The notes below the pieces were generated by a model. It ran no database searches, had not been told where the DNA came from, and saw nothing but the letters and a program-made list of their open reading frames with translations. This document shows positions 1-6,956 of a stretch of 7,632 bases of DNA, piece by piece. Source of the DNA: Bacteroidota bacterium (lineage in GTDB: Bacteria; Bacteroidota; Bacteroidia; Bacteroidales; FEN-979); contig JAPLDN010000216.1 in the NCBI GenBank assembly GCA_026391755.1, positions 8,508 through 16,139 of the forward strand. The letters run 5' to 3'. The translations under genes and the position numbers were made by a program. How positions within the stretch are numbered: position 1 is the stretch's first letter; each line of letters starts with the position of its first letter.

Positions 1-2
1 AG

Positions 3-116
3 GCAATTCCATCCTGCAATAAAGGTATTGTAGGGGTGAAATATTTGCCAACTGCTTTTACCTGTATGATCTTTGCTCCCGAAAGAACATCTGAAAATAA
101 ATCCGGATTGGCATGA
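3..116 (+). CDS. 3' end of an unidentified upstream gene (5' truncated)
   Basis: An open frame enters from the left edge and runs for 37 codons to a TGA at 114-116. The visible tail reads AIPSCNKGIVGVKYLPTAFT and then CMIFAPERTSENKSGLA. The other two forward frames close early: one at TAG 31-33, the other at TAA 20-22. This is the only forward frame compatible with a gene reaching the next start. Its stop overlaps the ATG of the small ORF at 113 (sequence ATGA), an arrangement common in translationally coupled genes. I do not recognise the family from this short, partly polar tail. No signal peptide or membrane segment can be judged. The stretch could also be non-coding, because a 37-codon open frame can occur by chance; the ATGA overlap is the main support. 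Confidence 0.4.
   Translation, partial: AIPSCNKGIVGVKYLPTAFTCMIFAPERTSENKSGLA
44..75 (+). promoter_or_regulatory. Weak candidate Bacteroidota promoter inside the upstream frame
   Basis: TTTG at 44-47 is followed, after 20 bases, by GATCTTTG at 68-75. The Bacteroidota sigma-ABfr consensus is TTTG, about 19-21 bases, then TAnnTTTG. The -33 element and spacing fit, and the -7 box has one mismatch (G for the first T). Transcription would start near 82, about 30 bases before the ATG at 113, and could run on into the giant gene at 327, since no terminator lies between them. It is the only such pair I found in the first 326 bases, but short AT-rich motifs arise easily by chance. Confidence 0.22.
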
Positions 117-286
117 AAAAAAAAGAAAGCATAAAAGGAACTGACGGAAAGAAGAAAACGGACTCAAAAGAAAATTCGGATGACATGAAATTCATTGAAG
201 AATTTATTGAGCAAAAGAAATCCCAGAATGCCATACTTAAAGAGATCATAGAAAAGATCAAAAAAACAGAAAAGCAAAATAAATAA
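113..286 (+). CDS. Small lysine-rich charged protein, 57 aa, unknown function
   Basis: ATG at 113 opens a 57-codon frame ending in TAA at 284-286. The product is strongly basic and hydrophilic. The first 24 residues are Lys/Ser/Asp/Gly-rich and look disordered (MKKKESIKGTDGKKK...). Residues 25-57 (MKFIEEFIEQKKSQNAILKE, then IIEKIKKTEKQNK) have hydrophobic residues (Phe, Ile, Leu) spaced 3-4 apart between Glu/Lys, the pattern of an amphipathic helix or short coiled coil. There is no signal peptide or membrane segment, so it is probably cytoplasmic. Its start overlaps the stop of the upstream frame (ATGA), and only 40 bases separate its stop from the giant T9SS cargo gene. It has no Shine-Dalgarno, as is usual in this phylum. 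I do not recognise a family. The heptad-like C-terminal half and the coupled start favour a real gene. The opposite strand is also open here, but its Phe/Ser/Met-rich product is what an antisense reading of A-rich codons gives. Confidence 0.55.
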   Translation: MKKKESIKGTDGKKKTDSKENSDDMKFIEEFIEQKKSQNAILKEIIEKIKKTEKQNK

Positions 287-326
287 TCATTATTAACACA
301 AATCAACAATCCAAAAAATCAAAACA
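287..326 (+). promoter_or_regulatory. A-rich, G-free leader before the giant gene
   Basis: The 40 bases between the small ORF and the ATG at 327 contain no G at all and 23 A (8 T, 9 C). There is no Shine-Dalgarno sequence. Bacteroidota generally initiate without one and favour A-rich, unstructured sequence just upstream of the start, which this leader provides (CAAAACA directly before the ATG). I see no promoter motif in it. This is consistent with the giant gene being read through from upstream or from a promoter not recognised here. Confidence 0.5.
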
Positions 327-386
327 ATGAGAAAAATCATCCTTGGACTAATTTTATCGTTGATCGGAAGTGGCCTGTTACAGGCA
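327..386 (+). other. Sec signal peptide of the giant protein
   Basis: Residues 1-20 show a short basic N-region (MRK), a hydrophobic core (IILGLILSLIGSGLL) and a signal-peptidase-I-like end LQA before Q21. The ending QAQ followed by a Ser/Gly-rich mature start is typical of Bacteroidota secreted proteins. No lipobox cysteine is present, so the protein is not a lipoprotein. Confidence 0.88.
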
Positions 387-3300
387 CAGGTTTCGGGAAC
401 CTATTCAATCCCCGGGGCCACTTATCCTTCAATTACGGTGGCAATTAACGCTATCAACACTGCGGGCATAGGCGCAGGCGGTGTGACATTTAATGTTGCA
501 GCAGGATATACAGAAAACTTTACCGGGCCTGTCGCAGGACTTATCACTGCAACCGGTACAGCTTCAAATCCAATTGTTTTCAAAAAATCAGGTACTGGTG
601 CAAACCCTGTTATCACAGGCTTTGTCGGTCTCCCGGCTGATTATCAGTACATCATCTGTTTGCAGGGCACCGATTATATTACGTTTGATGGTATAGACGT
701 CTCTGACCTGACGGGTCAGGTTGAATGGGGATATGCCCTTCTGAAGGCATCAGGTACCGACGGTTGCCAGAATGTCACCATAAAGAACTGCAACATTACA
801 ATGAATAAAGCAGATGCCTACACAGCTGTTGGTGTTTATTCCAATCTCTTCATCCCGTCAAATATGGGTGTCTCCATCCCAATTACTGCAGCATCAGGTG
901 CAAACTCAAATATCAAGATATACAGTAACACATTTACAAATTGTTATAACAGCATATATTTCCTTGGGTTCAATGATCCGAATGCACCTTATGCCTTGTA
1001 CGACCAGAATAATGAAATAGGCAAGGATGGTGCTAACATCATCACAAATGTTGGAGGCGGCTCATCCTTCGCTTACGGGATATACGCCATTTATCAGAAT
1101 AATTTAAAAGTTGCCAATAATACCATTAACAGTGCCATGGTTGGTACAAATGATCATTATGGCATCTATCTCACCACGGCAAAAAATGCAAGTTATGATC
1201 TGTATGGCAATTCAGTAAGCATGCAGTTCAGCGGAACCGGTACAAAAAACCTCTATCCCATTTATTGTGATATGGGTGGCAGTGGTACATCGAATACAGT
1301 AAATGTATACAACAATACTGTCTCAGGCTGTACCTTTCCAACTATGACTACCGGGAACTTATTCTACATGCAGCTGTTAAACAACGGCCTCACAACAAAT
1401 GTTTTTGGCAACAATATAAACAGCAATACTGCCGGTTCGGGTACAACAGCCACCACAGGCCGTATTAATTATCTCTTAGTGACCATGACCACCTCCTTTC
1501 CGGGGACTGTGAGCATTCATGACAACAGCATTACAGGGAACAGCCGCCTGCAGTCTTCTCCTCTTGGGGGAGCCACCTATTTTATCGGGGCTACGGGCAG
1601 CGGTGCACTGATGAATTTGTATAATAACACGATAAACAATAATATCGTCGCTTCCAGCGGCGGAACATACGGTATCCAAGCCTCATTCGACATAGGAGCC
1701 AAGAATATTTACAATAATACCATCTCGAATATCAGCAAAGCCGAAGGGAATTTTTATGGTGTTTATGAATATAATGTCACCGCCAATACCGGGGTCAACA
1801 AAGTTTACCTGAACAAGGTGACCAATATCGAAGGTCTTTCAGCAACAGTTACCATGTACGGTATTTATTGCACAACAGGCTCAGGTAACCTGGTATATTT
1901 TTATAACAACATGGTCAGTGACCTCAGGTCGCCGGCAGGTTTGTCAGGTGCTTCCAGCTATAACTCGATTAACGGGATTTATATCAGCTCAGGTTCACCA
2001 GGTGTATATTATAATACGGTGTATCTGAACGCTTCATCGACCGCAGCCAACTTTGGCTCGGCCGCATTCTATTTCACAGCAAACACTTCCAATTCTGTCG
2101 ATCTGCGCAATAACATCCTTGTGAACACTTCAGTCCCCTCGGGATTGGGAAAAACTACTGCAGTGCGTTTTTCCAGTACAACGTATTCAACTTACTCTCA
2201 ATTATCCAATTATAATAACCTGTATGCAGGAACCCCGGGTGCCTCAAATCTGATATTCTTCGACGGAACCAACAGCGACCAGACCCTCCTGGCCTATAAA
2301 ACAAGGTTTACACCCAGGGAACTGCAGTCGGTTACCGAGCGGCCAACATTTGTAAATATAGCTACGAGGCCATTTGATGTTCACCTGTTGAACAGTGCTG
2401 CTTCACAATGCGAATCCAGTGGAACAATAATAAGCACGCCGATTGCCATTACAACAGATTTTGACGGGGATGCAAGATATCCTAATACAGGATACCCGGT
2501 TAATCCCCTTTATCCCCCATTAGCTCCCGATATGGGTGCCGATGAAATAGGAGGCATCCCATATGACGTGACTCCGCCTGCAATAGTTTACACACCGCTT
2601 CTGAACACTTATAACGGAAGCCCAAGGATACTGACGGCCTCTATTACTGATGGAAGCGGCGTCCCGCTCTCAGGATCCGGCTTGCCGGTACTTTACTGGA
2701 GGATCAATGCAGGATCTTACCAGGCTTCACAGGGAACTTTTGTATCAGGAAACACCTATTCATTTAGTTTTGGCGGCGGCGTGCCTGTGGGAACTACGGT
2801 GTACTACTATATCGTCGCCCAGGACATGGCAGCTACACCTAATGCAGGATCATATCCCTGGCTTGGTGCTTCTGGTTACAGTACAAGCCCTCCTGCCTGC
2901 AGCACCCCTCCGACTACACCATCTTCATATCAGGTAATTACAGGCATCGCCGGAGTTTATCATGTTGGCGTTGGGAAAGATTACAACACACTTACTGCTG
3001 CCATAACAGATATCAATGTAAAATGTATTTATGGCCCGGTAACCTTGTTGTTAGACGATGCAACTTATCCCTCAGAAACTTACCCCATTGTGTTTACCCC
3101 AAATCCCGGGTCAGGCTCTGCAAATACCCTCACAATCAAACCCAATGCAGGTAATTCGGCAACTTTAACCACTTCGATTGCCCTGAATAACGGACTATTT
3201 AACCTGAACGGGATAGATTACCTGATCATCGACGGCTCAAATAACGGCACCGCCAGTAAAAACCTGACTATCCAGAATACCAGCACCGCCAGCGGGTCTT

Positions 3301-6300
3301 ACGCCATCAACGTACTAAATAATGCCGGTGATCCAACAACCAATGTCACCATCAAAAACTGTATTATTAAATGTACTTCTAACCCGGCATCTCTCTCCAA
3401 TATTGCCGATATCAGTTTCTCGGGCACCGGGGGAGGATATGATAATTTCATTATTGACAACAACACCATCAGTACTGCTTATGATGCCATCCAGTTTTAC
3501 GGTTCATCAACAGGTATTAATCATAATTGCCAGATTACCAATAATATAATTGGTTCAATGCTGGATGCTGATGCAATTACCCATTTAGGAATATATATAC
3601 AATATGGTGACAATACCCTGATCAGTGGCAATGACATCATGGGCACCTATTCAGGCTCAATTGCCACAGGCCAAACGGGTGTATATATGGGTACAGGAGC
3701 AACAAATACAAAGATCCGGAAGAACAGCATCCATAATTTTTATCGTCCAGACGATAGCGGATGGGGTATAACCGGTATCTGGTTTGCCTCAGACGCAACT
3801 ACCGTAACTGAGATTGCAAACAACCTGATTTATGATATAAAGTCCCCCGGGATGAATGCCGGAGTTGGTCAGAATATCACCTACGGTATCTTTCTTCGCT
3901 CAGGAGGTAATGTCAAGATCCTTCATAATACAATTTACCTTTACGGTCCTTATCTTTCCGCAACATACGATGCTTCATCGGCATGTATAGGTATCTATTA
4001 CCAGGTCACAGGCGGTAATGTCGAGATCCGTGATAATATACTGAAAAACTCCATGACTACACTGGCCACCCCTATACCACCTTCTTATGGCAAAGCATAC
4101 GGGATCATGATCAGCGTAGTTCCATCTTTACTATTCTCAGCCATCAATAATAACGATTATTTCACCGATGGTTATCAGGGAAGTGTTGGACAGTACTACC
4201 AGAATGGCACAGCCCTTGTAATTGAATTTCCCACCCTGGCTTCATGGCAGACTTATACGGGGCAGGAGGCAAATTCACTGAATGTTGATCCTGTTTTCAC
4301 CTCATACGCACCACCTGTGAACCTGTTGCCCACCACAGCAACAATGCCTCACGCCGGAGTTTATATCCCGGCATTACCGACCGACTATGCAGGTGTTAAC
4401 CGAACCAATCCTCCCGATATCGGAGCTTATGAGTTTACAGCCAGTCCGGCGATTACTACCCAGGGTGCCTCCTCCCTGACTAACACTGGAGCTGTTATTA
4501 ACGGAAATGCAAATGCCAAAGGGACCATCTTTAACCTCTTCTTTGACTTCGGACTCACTAACGCTTATGGCACCTCTGTAGCAGCTTCACCAGCTTCTAT
4601 CTCAGGATCCACGATCTCCCCTATGAATGCCACTCTTGGCAGCCTGAGCCCGTTGACCACTTACCATTACAGGGCCCGCGGTCTTACTTCAGGCGGACTG
4701 ACGGTTTATGGTAATGATCTGACTTTTACCACAGCACCCGATCCTCCAGCTGTTATTACCACAGCAGCCAGTTCGATTACCTCAGGAGGCTCAACACTTA
4801 ATGGAACTGTAAACTCAAACGGAGGCAGCTCAGTCGTTACCTTCCAATACGGTTTAACTGCTTCTTACGGTTCAACTGTTACTGCAGTACAGAGCCCTGT
4901 CACGGGAGCAACAGTTACCAATGTTAATGCAGCCATTACCGGATTATTGCCGAATAACACCTACCATTATCGTGCTGTCGCCACCAATATATCAGGGACG
5001 ACGTACGGTAATGACCTCAGCTTCACTACCAATCCTGTTGTCGCAACTGTTATCACTAAACTCGCATCATCCGTTGGGACGAACTCCGCGCAGATGAATG
5101 GTTCGGTGAACCCGAACTATGCATCCACAACAGTTAGTTTTGAATGGGGGCTTACCAATACCTATGGAAATACTGTGGCTGCAATACCCGGCAATGTATC
5201 AGGAAGCAGTCCCACTGATGTTTATGCCAGCATCAGCGGGTTGGCATGGGTCACAACCTACCATTACCGTTGCGTTGGTAATAATGCCGCCGGAATAGCC
5301 AATGGCAGTGATCTTACATTCACCACCGGCTGTCCCGTGCCTGTAACTCCTGGTACCATTACAGGTCAGGCGGCAGTTTGCCAGAACACAAATGCAATAG
5401 CATATTCTGTACCTGTCATTACGAATGCAAGCAGCTATGCATGGACTGTCCCGACAGGCGCCACCATTGCTTCCGGTCAGGGGACTAATGCCATCACAGT
5501 GAATTATTCCACCACTGCAATATCAGGAAACGTCACAGTGACAGGTTCAAACACATGTTCCACAGGGCCCACAGGGACTCTTCCCGTGACGGTCAACCCA
5601 ATGCCGGTACCGGTAATCCAGGGTCAGCCGACCTCCTGCGTACAGTCAGTCAACAATGTGTACACAACTGCAGCGGGTATGCAATCCTATACCTGGTCTG
5701 TTTCGGCAGGCGGCGCTATCACTGCTGGTGCAGGAACCTCAGCTATCACAGTAACATGGAGTACGACAGGGTCGAAAACAGTTACCCTGAATTATACTAA
5801 TACCAACGGTTGCTCTGCTGCTGTTCCCGCGACCTTTGCTGTGACCGTGAATTCACTGCCTTCACCCACAATTCTCGGTTCAAACAACCTCTGTGTGAAC
5901 TCAGGTTACTATAGTTATACCACGGAACCCGGTATGACTGGGTATAACTGGGCAGTTTCTTTAGGCGGTTCCATTTATGCAGGCGCAGGCACCAACATGA
6001 TCACTGTTGTGTGGAATACAGCCGGTCCCCAAACAGTCAGTGTGAATTACAATAATTCCAATGGCTGCCAGGCTCTTGTACCTTTCGTACAGAACGTTAC
6101 CGTGAACGCCATTCCTGCAGCTGCAGGAACTCTTTCCGGTGCTTCTTCAATATGTACCCCTGAACTGGGTGTACCTTATTCCATTCCCGCTGTGGCCGGA
6201 GCCTTGTCATATTTATGGACTCTGCCTGCAGGGGCAACTATTGCTTCCGGTTCGGGAACAAACAGTATAACTGTTAACTTTCCGGTAAATGCTGTTTCGG

Positions 6301-6860
6301 GTCCAATCACTGCAGCGGGCATTAACCTTTGCGGCAATGGCACGGCTTCCAGCGTCACCGTTTCAGTGAATCCTGTTCCTGTAACCCCTGTTATCACAGC
6401 CAGCGGGTACGTTCTTACATCGAGCGCTCCTTCGGGCAACCAGTGGTATCATGAAGGAACCGCCGTAAGCGGTGCAAATGCTCAGACTTATACCGTGCCT
6501 GCAACAGCTCCGGGGTGGTACTGGACCAAAGTAACCCTCAACGGCTGCTCTTCCGATACATCCAACAATAAATATATTCAGGGTGTTGGTATAGGCGAAC
6601 ATACTTCAGGTACTGTGAATATCTATCCGGTTCCCAACGACGGCCATTTCAATATTGAAATCAGCAGCGAACAGGAAACTTCCTACAAACTTGAGATCTA
6701 CAATAATCTGGGTGTGAGGATATACGGTGATCATACTATCAGCGTTAGCGGAAATACTATCACCCAGATAGACCTTCGCCCGGTGCCAGGCGGACTGTAC
6801 ACTGTCATTCTCCGTTCAAGTGGCAACCAGGTAATACGAAAAATTCTGGTAAACAAATAA
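327..6860 (+). CDS. Giant T9SS-secreted mosaic protein: two beta-helices, FN3-like and PKD-like repeats, type A sorting domain
   Basis: This gene encodes a 2177-residue extracellular or surface protein. Residues 1-20 are a Sec signal peptide (basic MRK, hydrophobic stretch, likely cut at LQA|Q). The modules that follow are: beta-helix 1, about 22-743, with 14 Asn-rich coils and an ending DFDGD...PDMGADE (711-740); an Ig-like linker, about 744-870; beta-helix 2, about 876-1372, with 8 coils and an ending DYAGVNR...PDIGAYE; three FN3-like repeats, 1374-1667, each with TYHYR; four PKD-like repeats, 1673-2015, each with a Cys pair; an Ig-like domain, about 2017-2084, with QWYHEGTAVSGANAQTYTV; and a T9SS type A sorting domain, 2096-2177. 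The likely route is Sec export, then T9SS transit with removal of the C-terminal domain. An adhesin or glycan-interacting role is inferred from the architecture; no catalytic motif was recognised, so an enzyme activity in the helices (pectate-lyase-like folds) is neither shown nor excluded. The first in-frame ATG directly precedes the signal peptide. The frame is intact, with a terminator 20 bases downstream. Confidence 0.95.
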   Translation: MRKIILGLILSLIGSGLLQAQVSGTYSIPGATYPSITVAINAINTAGIGAGGVTFNVAAGYTENFTGPVAGLITATGTASNPIVFKKSGTGANPVITGFVGLPADYQYIICLQGTDYITFDGIDVSDLTGQVEWGYALLKASGTDGCQNVTIKNCNITMNKADAYTAVGVYSNLFIPSNMGVSIPITAASGANSNIKIYSNTFTNCYNSIYFLGFNDPNAPYALYDQNNEIGKDGANIITNVGGGSSFAYGIYAIYQNNLKVANNTINSAMVGTNDHYGIYLTTAKNASYDLYGNSVSMQFSGTGTKNLYPIYCDMGGSGTSNTVNVYNNTVSGCTFPTMTTGNLFYMQLLNNGLTTNVFGNNINSNTAGSGTTATTGRINYLLVTMTTSFPGTVSIHDNSITGNSRLQSSPLGGATYFIGATGSGALMNLYNNTINNNIVASSGGTYGIQASFDIGAKNIYNNTISNISKAEGNFYGVYEYNVTANTGVNKVYLNKVTNIEGLSATVTMYGIYCTTGSGNLVYFYNNMVSDLRSPAGLSGASSYNSINGIYISSGSPGVYYNTVYLNASSTAANFGSAAFYFTANTSNSVDLRNNILVNTSVPSGLGKTTAVRFSSTTYSTYSQLSNYNNLYAGTPGASNLIFFDGTNSDQTLLAYKTRFTPRELQSVTERPTFVNIATRPFDVHLLNSAASQCESSGTIISTPIAITTDFDGDARYPNTGYPVNPLYPPLAPDMGADEIGGIPYDVTPPAIVYTPLLNTYNGSPRILTASITDGSGVPLSGSGLPVLYWRINAGSYQASQGTFVSGNTYSFSFGGGVPVGTTVYYYIVAQDMAATPNAGSYPWLGASGYSTSPPACSTPPTTPSSYQVITGIAGVYHVGVGKDYNTLTAAITDINVKCIYGPVTLLLDDATYPSETYPIVFTPNPGSGSANTLTIKPNAGNSATLTTSIALNNGLFNLNGIDYLIIDGSNNGTASKNLTIQNTSTASGSYAINVLNNAGDPTTNVTIKNCIIKCTSNPASLSNIADISFSGTGGGYDNFIIDNNTISTAYDAIQFYGSSTGINHNCQITNNIIGSMLDADAITHLGIYIQYGDNTLISGNDIMGTYSGSIATGQTGVYMGTGATNTKIRKNSIHNFYRPDDSGWGITGIWFASDATTVTEIANNLIYDIKSPGMNAGVGQNITYGIFLRSGGNVKILHNTIYLYGPYLSATYDASSACIGIYYQVTGGNVEIRDNILKNSMTTLATPIPPSYGKAYGIMISVVPSLLFSAINNNDYFTDGYQGSVGQYYQNGTALVIEFPTLASWQTYTGQEANSLNVDPVFTSYAPPVNLLPTTATMPHAGVYIPALPTDYAGVNRTNPPDIGAYEFTASPAITTQGASSLTNTGAVINGNANAKGTIFNLFFDFGLTNAYGTSVAASPASISGSTISPMNATLGSLSPLTTYHYRARGLTSGGLTVYGNDLTFTTAPDPPAVITTAASSITSGGSTLNGTVNSNGGSSVVTFQYGLTASYGSTVTAVQSPVTGATVTNVNAAITGLLPNNTYHYRAVATNISGTTYGNDLSFTTNPVVATVITKLASSVGTNSAQMNGSVNPNYASTTVSFEWGLTNTYGNTVAAIPGNVSGSSPTDVYASISGLAWVTTYHYRCVGNNAAGIANGSDLTFTTGCPVPVTPGTITGQAAVCQNTNAIAYSVPVITNASSYAWTVPTGATIASGQGTNAITVNYSTTAISGNVTVTGSNTCSTGPTGTLPVTVNPMPVPVIQGQPTSCVQSVNNVYTTAAGMQSYTWSVSAGGAITAGAGTSAITVTWSTTGSKTVTLNYTNTNGCSAAVPATFAVTVNSLPSPTILGSNNLCVNSGYYSYTTEPGMTGYNWAVSLGGSIYAGAGTNMITVVWNTAGPQTVSVNYNNSNGCQALVPFVQNVTVNAIPAAAGTLSGASSICTPELGVPYSIPAVAGALSYLWTLPAGATIASGSGTNSITVNFPVNAVSGPITAAGINLCGNGTASSVTVSVNPVPVTPVITASGYVLTSSAPSGNQWYHEGTAVSGANAQTYTVPATAPGWYWTKVTLNGCSSDTSNNKYIQGVGIGEHTSGTVNIYPVPNDGHFNIEISSEQETSYKLEIYNNLGVRIYGDHTISVSGNTITQIDLRPVPGGLYTVILRSSGNQVIRKILVNK
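783..2126 (+). repeat. Beta-helix 1: about 14 degenerate coils of roughly 32 residues
   Basis: A recurring x-N-N-T-I/V turn marks each coil. Examples are KNCNI, YSNTF, ANNTI, YGNSV, YNNTV, GNNIN, YNNTI, YLNKV, YNNMV and RNNIL. Counting the residue before the Asn pair gives positions 153, 199, 227, 263, 293, 328, 361, 398, 432, 462, 494, 526, 562 and 594. Spacing is mostly 28-37, with one gap of 46. Between turns, a YGIY/YGVY strand and a Gly-rich loop recur, as in right-handed parallel beta-helix (PbH1-type) proteins with Asn ladders. The fold is inferred from this pattern. The N-terminal cap region (22-about 150) includes TYSIPGATYPSITVAINAIN, a common opening of such domains in Bacteroidota. 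Confidence 0.82.
3354..4046 (+). repeat. Beta-helix 2: about 8 degenerate coils
   Basis: The same turn as in the first helix recurs as KNCII, DNNTI, TNNII, SGNDI, RKNSI, ANNLI, LHNTI and RDNIL. The residue before the Asn position falls at 1010, 1044, 1071, 1100, 1131, 1164, 1199 and 1235 (spacing 27-36). It is preceded by a cap opening GVYHVGVGKDYNTLTAAITD (from residue 876), which parallels the cap of helix 1. It ends with DYAGVNR...PDIGAYE at about 1355-1369. The two helices therefore look like paralogous modules, the second being shorter. Confidence 0.8.
4446..5327 (+). repeat. Three tandem fibronectin-III-like repeats
   Basis: Residues about 1374-1470, 1473-1568 and 1570-1667 are three units of roughly 97 residues. 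Each starts with a Thr/Ala/Ser-rich strand (ITTQGASSLT, ITTAASSITS, ITKLASSVGT). Each then has a 'G.(V/A)N.(N/Y)' segment, a (F/Y/W)GLT..YG motif, a TYHYR strand and a closing (N/S)D(L)(T/S)FTT. This is the form often seen in Bacteroidota and other multidomain surface proteins. The likely role is as a stalk or spacer between the helices and the C-terminal modules; ligand binding is not indicated. Confidence 0.8.
5343..6371 (+). repeat. Four PKD-like repeats in A-B-B-A order, each with one Cys pair
   Basis: Residues 1673-2015 hold four units of about 85 residues with a central W(T/S/A)V or WTL strand, a (I)(T)(V) strand and a closing VTVN or VSVN. Cys pairs lie at 1685/1744, 1771/1829, 1856/1914 and 1943/2002. 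Units 1 and 4 share GATIASG.GTN.ITVN and have their cysteines 59 apart. Units 2 and 3 share AGAGT..ITV.W, TV..NY and NGC and have their cysteines 58 apart. Counted by eye between the cysteines, units 2 and 3 match at 34 of 59 positions and units 1 and 4 at 31 of 60. Each pair probably forms an intradomain disulfide after export (inferred). Confidence 0.82.
6112..6129. repeat. 18-bp perfect palindrome inside the giant gene
   Basis: TTCCTGCAGCTGCAGGAA reads the same on both strands with no spacer. It lies at the junction of the third and fourth PKD-like repeats and encodes part of IPAAAGT (residues 1929-1935). It contains two overlapping PstI-type CTGCAG hexamers. No function is implied; it may simply reflect Ala/Pro codon choice. 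Confidence 0.6.
6612..6857 (+). other. T9SS type A C-terminal sorting domain
   Basis: Residues 2096-2177 carry the expected landmarks in order: VNIYPVPNDGHFNIEI (the YPxPxxGxF motif), YKLEIYNNLGVRIY (the strand ending in N.LG..I), a Gly-Asn turn, ITQIDLRPVPGGLYTVIL (the IDL...GLY motif), and a basic end RKILVNK. In this family, T9SS recognises the domain at the outer membrane and usually cleaves it, with attachment to A-LPS or release. The match runs to the last residue, so the protein is complete at its C-terminus. Confidence 0.95.
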
Positions 6861-6880
6861 TGGTTGATTTAGTTTATCTG

Positions 6881-6915
6881 AAAGCCCCGGCGTTTTTTTG
6901 CCGGGGCTTTTTTTT
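6881..6915 (+). terminator. Strong intrinsic terminator after the giant gene
   Basis: A perfect 11-bp stem, AAAGCCCCGGC (6881-6891) with GCCGGGGCTTT (6900-6910), encloses an 8-base loop GTTTTTTT. It runs into eight consecutive T (6908-6915). It starts 20 bases after the TAA at 6858-6860 and separates the giant gene from the DsbD-like gene. Only three A precede the stem on the left, so strong termination in the opposite direction is unlikely. Confidence 0.93.
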
Positions 6916-6916
6916 C

Positions 6917-6943
6917 ATCACCCTCACCATGCTATCACCCTCA
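6917..6943 (+). repeat. 10-bp direct repeat ATCACCCTCA, 17-bp period, upstream of the DsbD-like gene
   Basis: ATCACCCTCA occurs at 6917-6926 and again at 6934-6943. The two copies lie between the terminator and the TACCTTTG box. The second covers the place where a -33 element would be expected. It could be a regulator site or chance low complexity; the sequence alone does not decide. Confidence 0.45.
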
Positions 6944-6956
6944 TCACGATTTTTCC

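Noticed and set aside
58..309. 83-codon open frame on the minus strand over the small ORF
   Set aside because: Its Phe/Ser/Met-rich product is the expected antisense reading of Lys/Glu/Asn codons. It would overlap the better-supported forward ORF, and no promoter box for the minus strand was found.
706..721. Inverted repeat ACCTGAC-GG-GTCAGGT in the giant gene
   Set aside because: The 2-base loop is too tight for an RNA hairpin, there is no T-tract, and it lies in coding sequence for the beta-helix cap region.
1476..1679. Minus-strand and alternate-frame open stretches inside the giant gene (for example 1476-1679, 2650-2937, 3322-3549, 5555-5800, 6176-6439)
   Set aside because: All lie within an intact, domain-rich coding frame, and none shows a recognisable domain or its own signals.
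783..2126. Regular spacing of similar short DNA words (for example tataataa, aacaatac) resembling a repeat array
   Set aside because: It is explained by the protein-level Asn-turn repeat of the beta-helix. The DNA units are too divergent and too irregular for CRISPR or a tandem DNA repeat.
327..6860. Polymorphic toxin, contractile-system or phage tail-fibre protein
   Set aside because: There is a Sec signal peptide at the start, a T9SS sorting domain at the end, and no toxin-like C-terminal domain or adjacent immunity-type gene.
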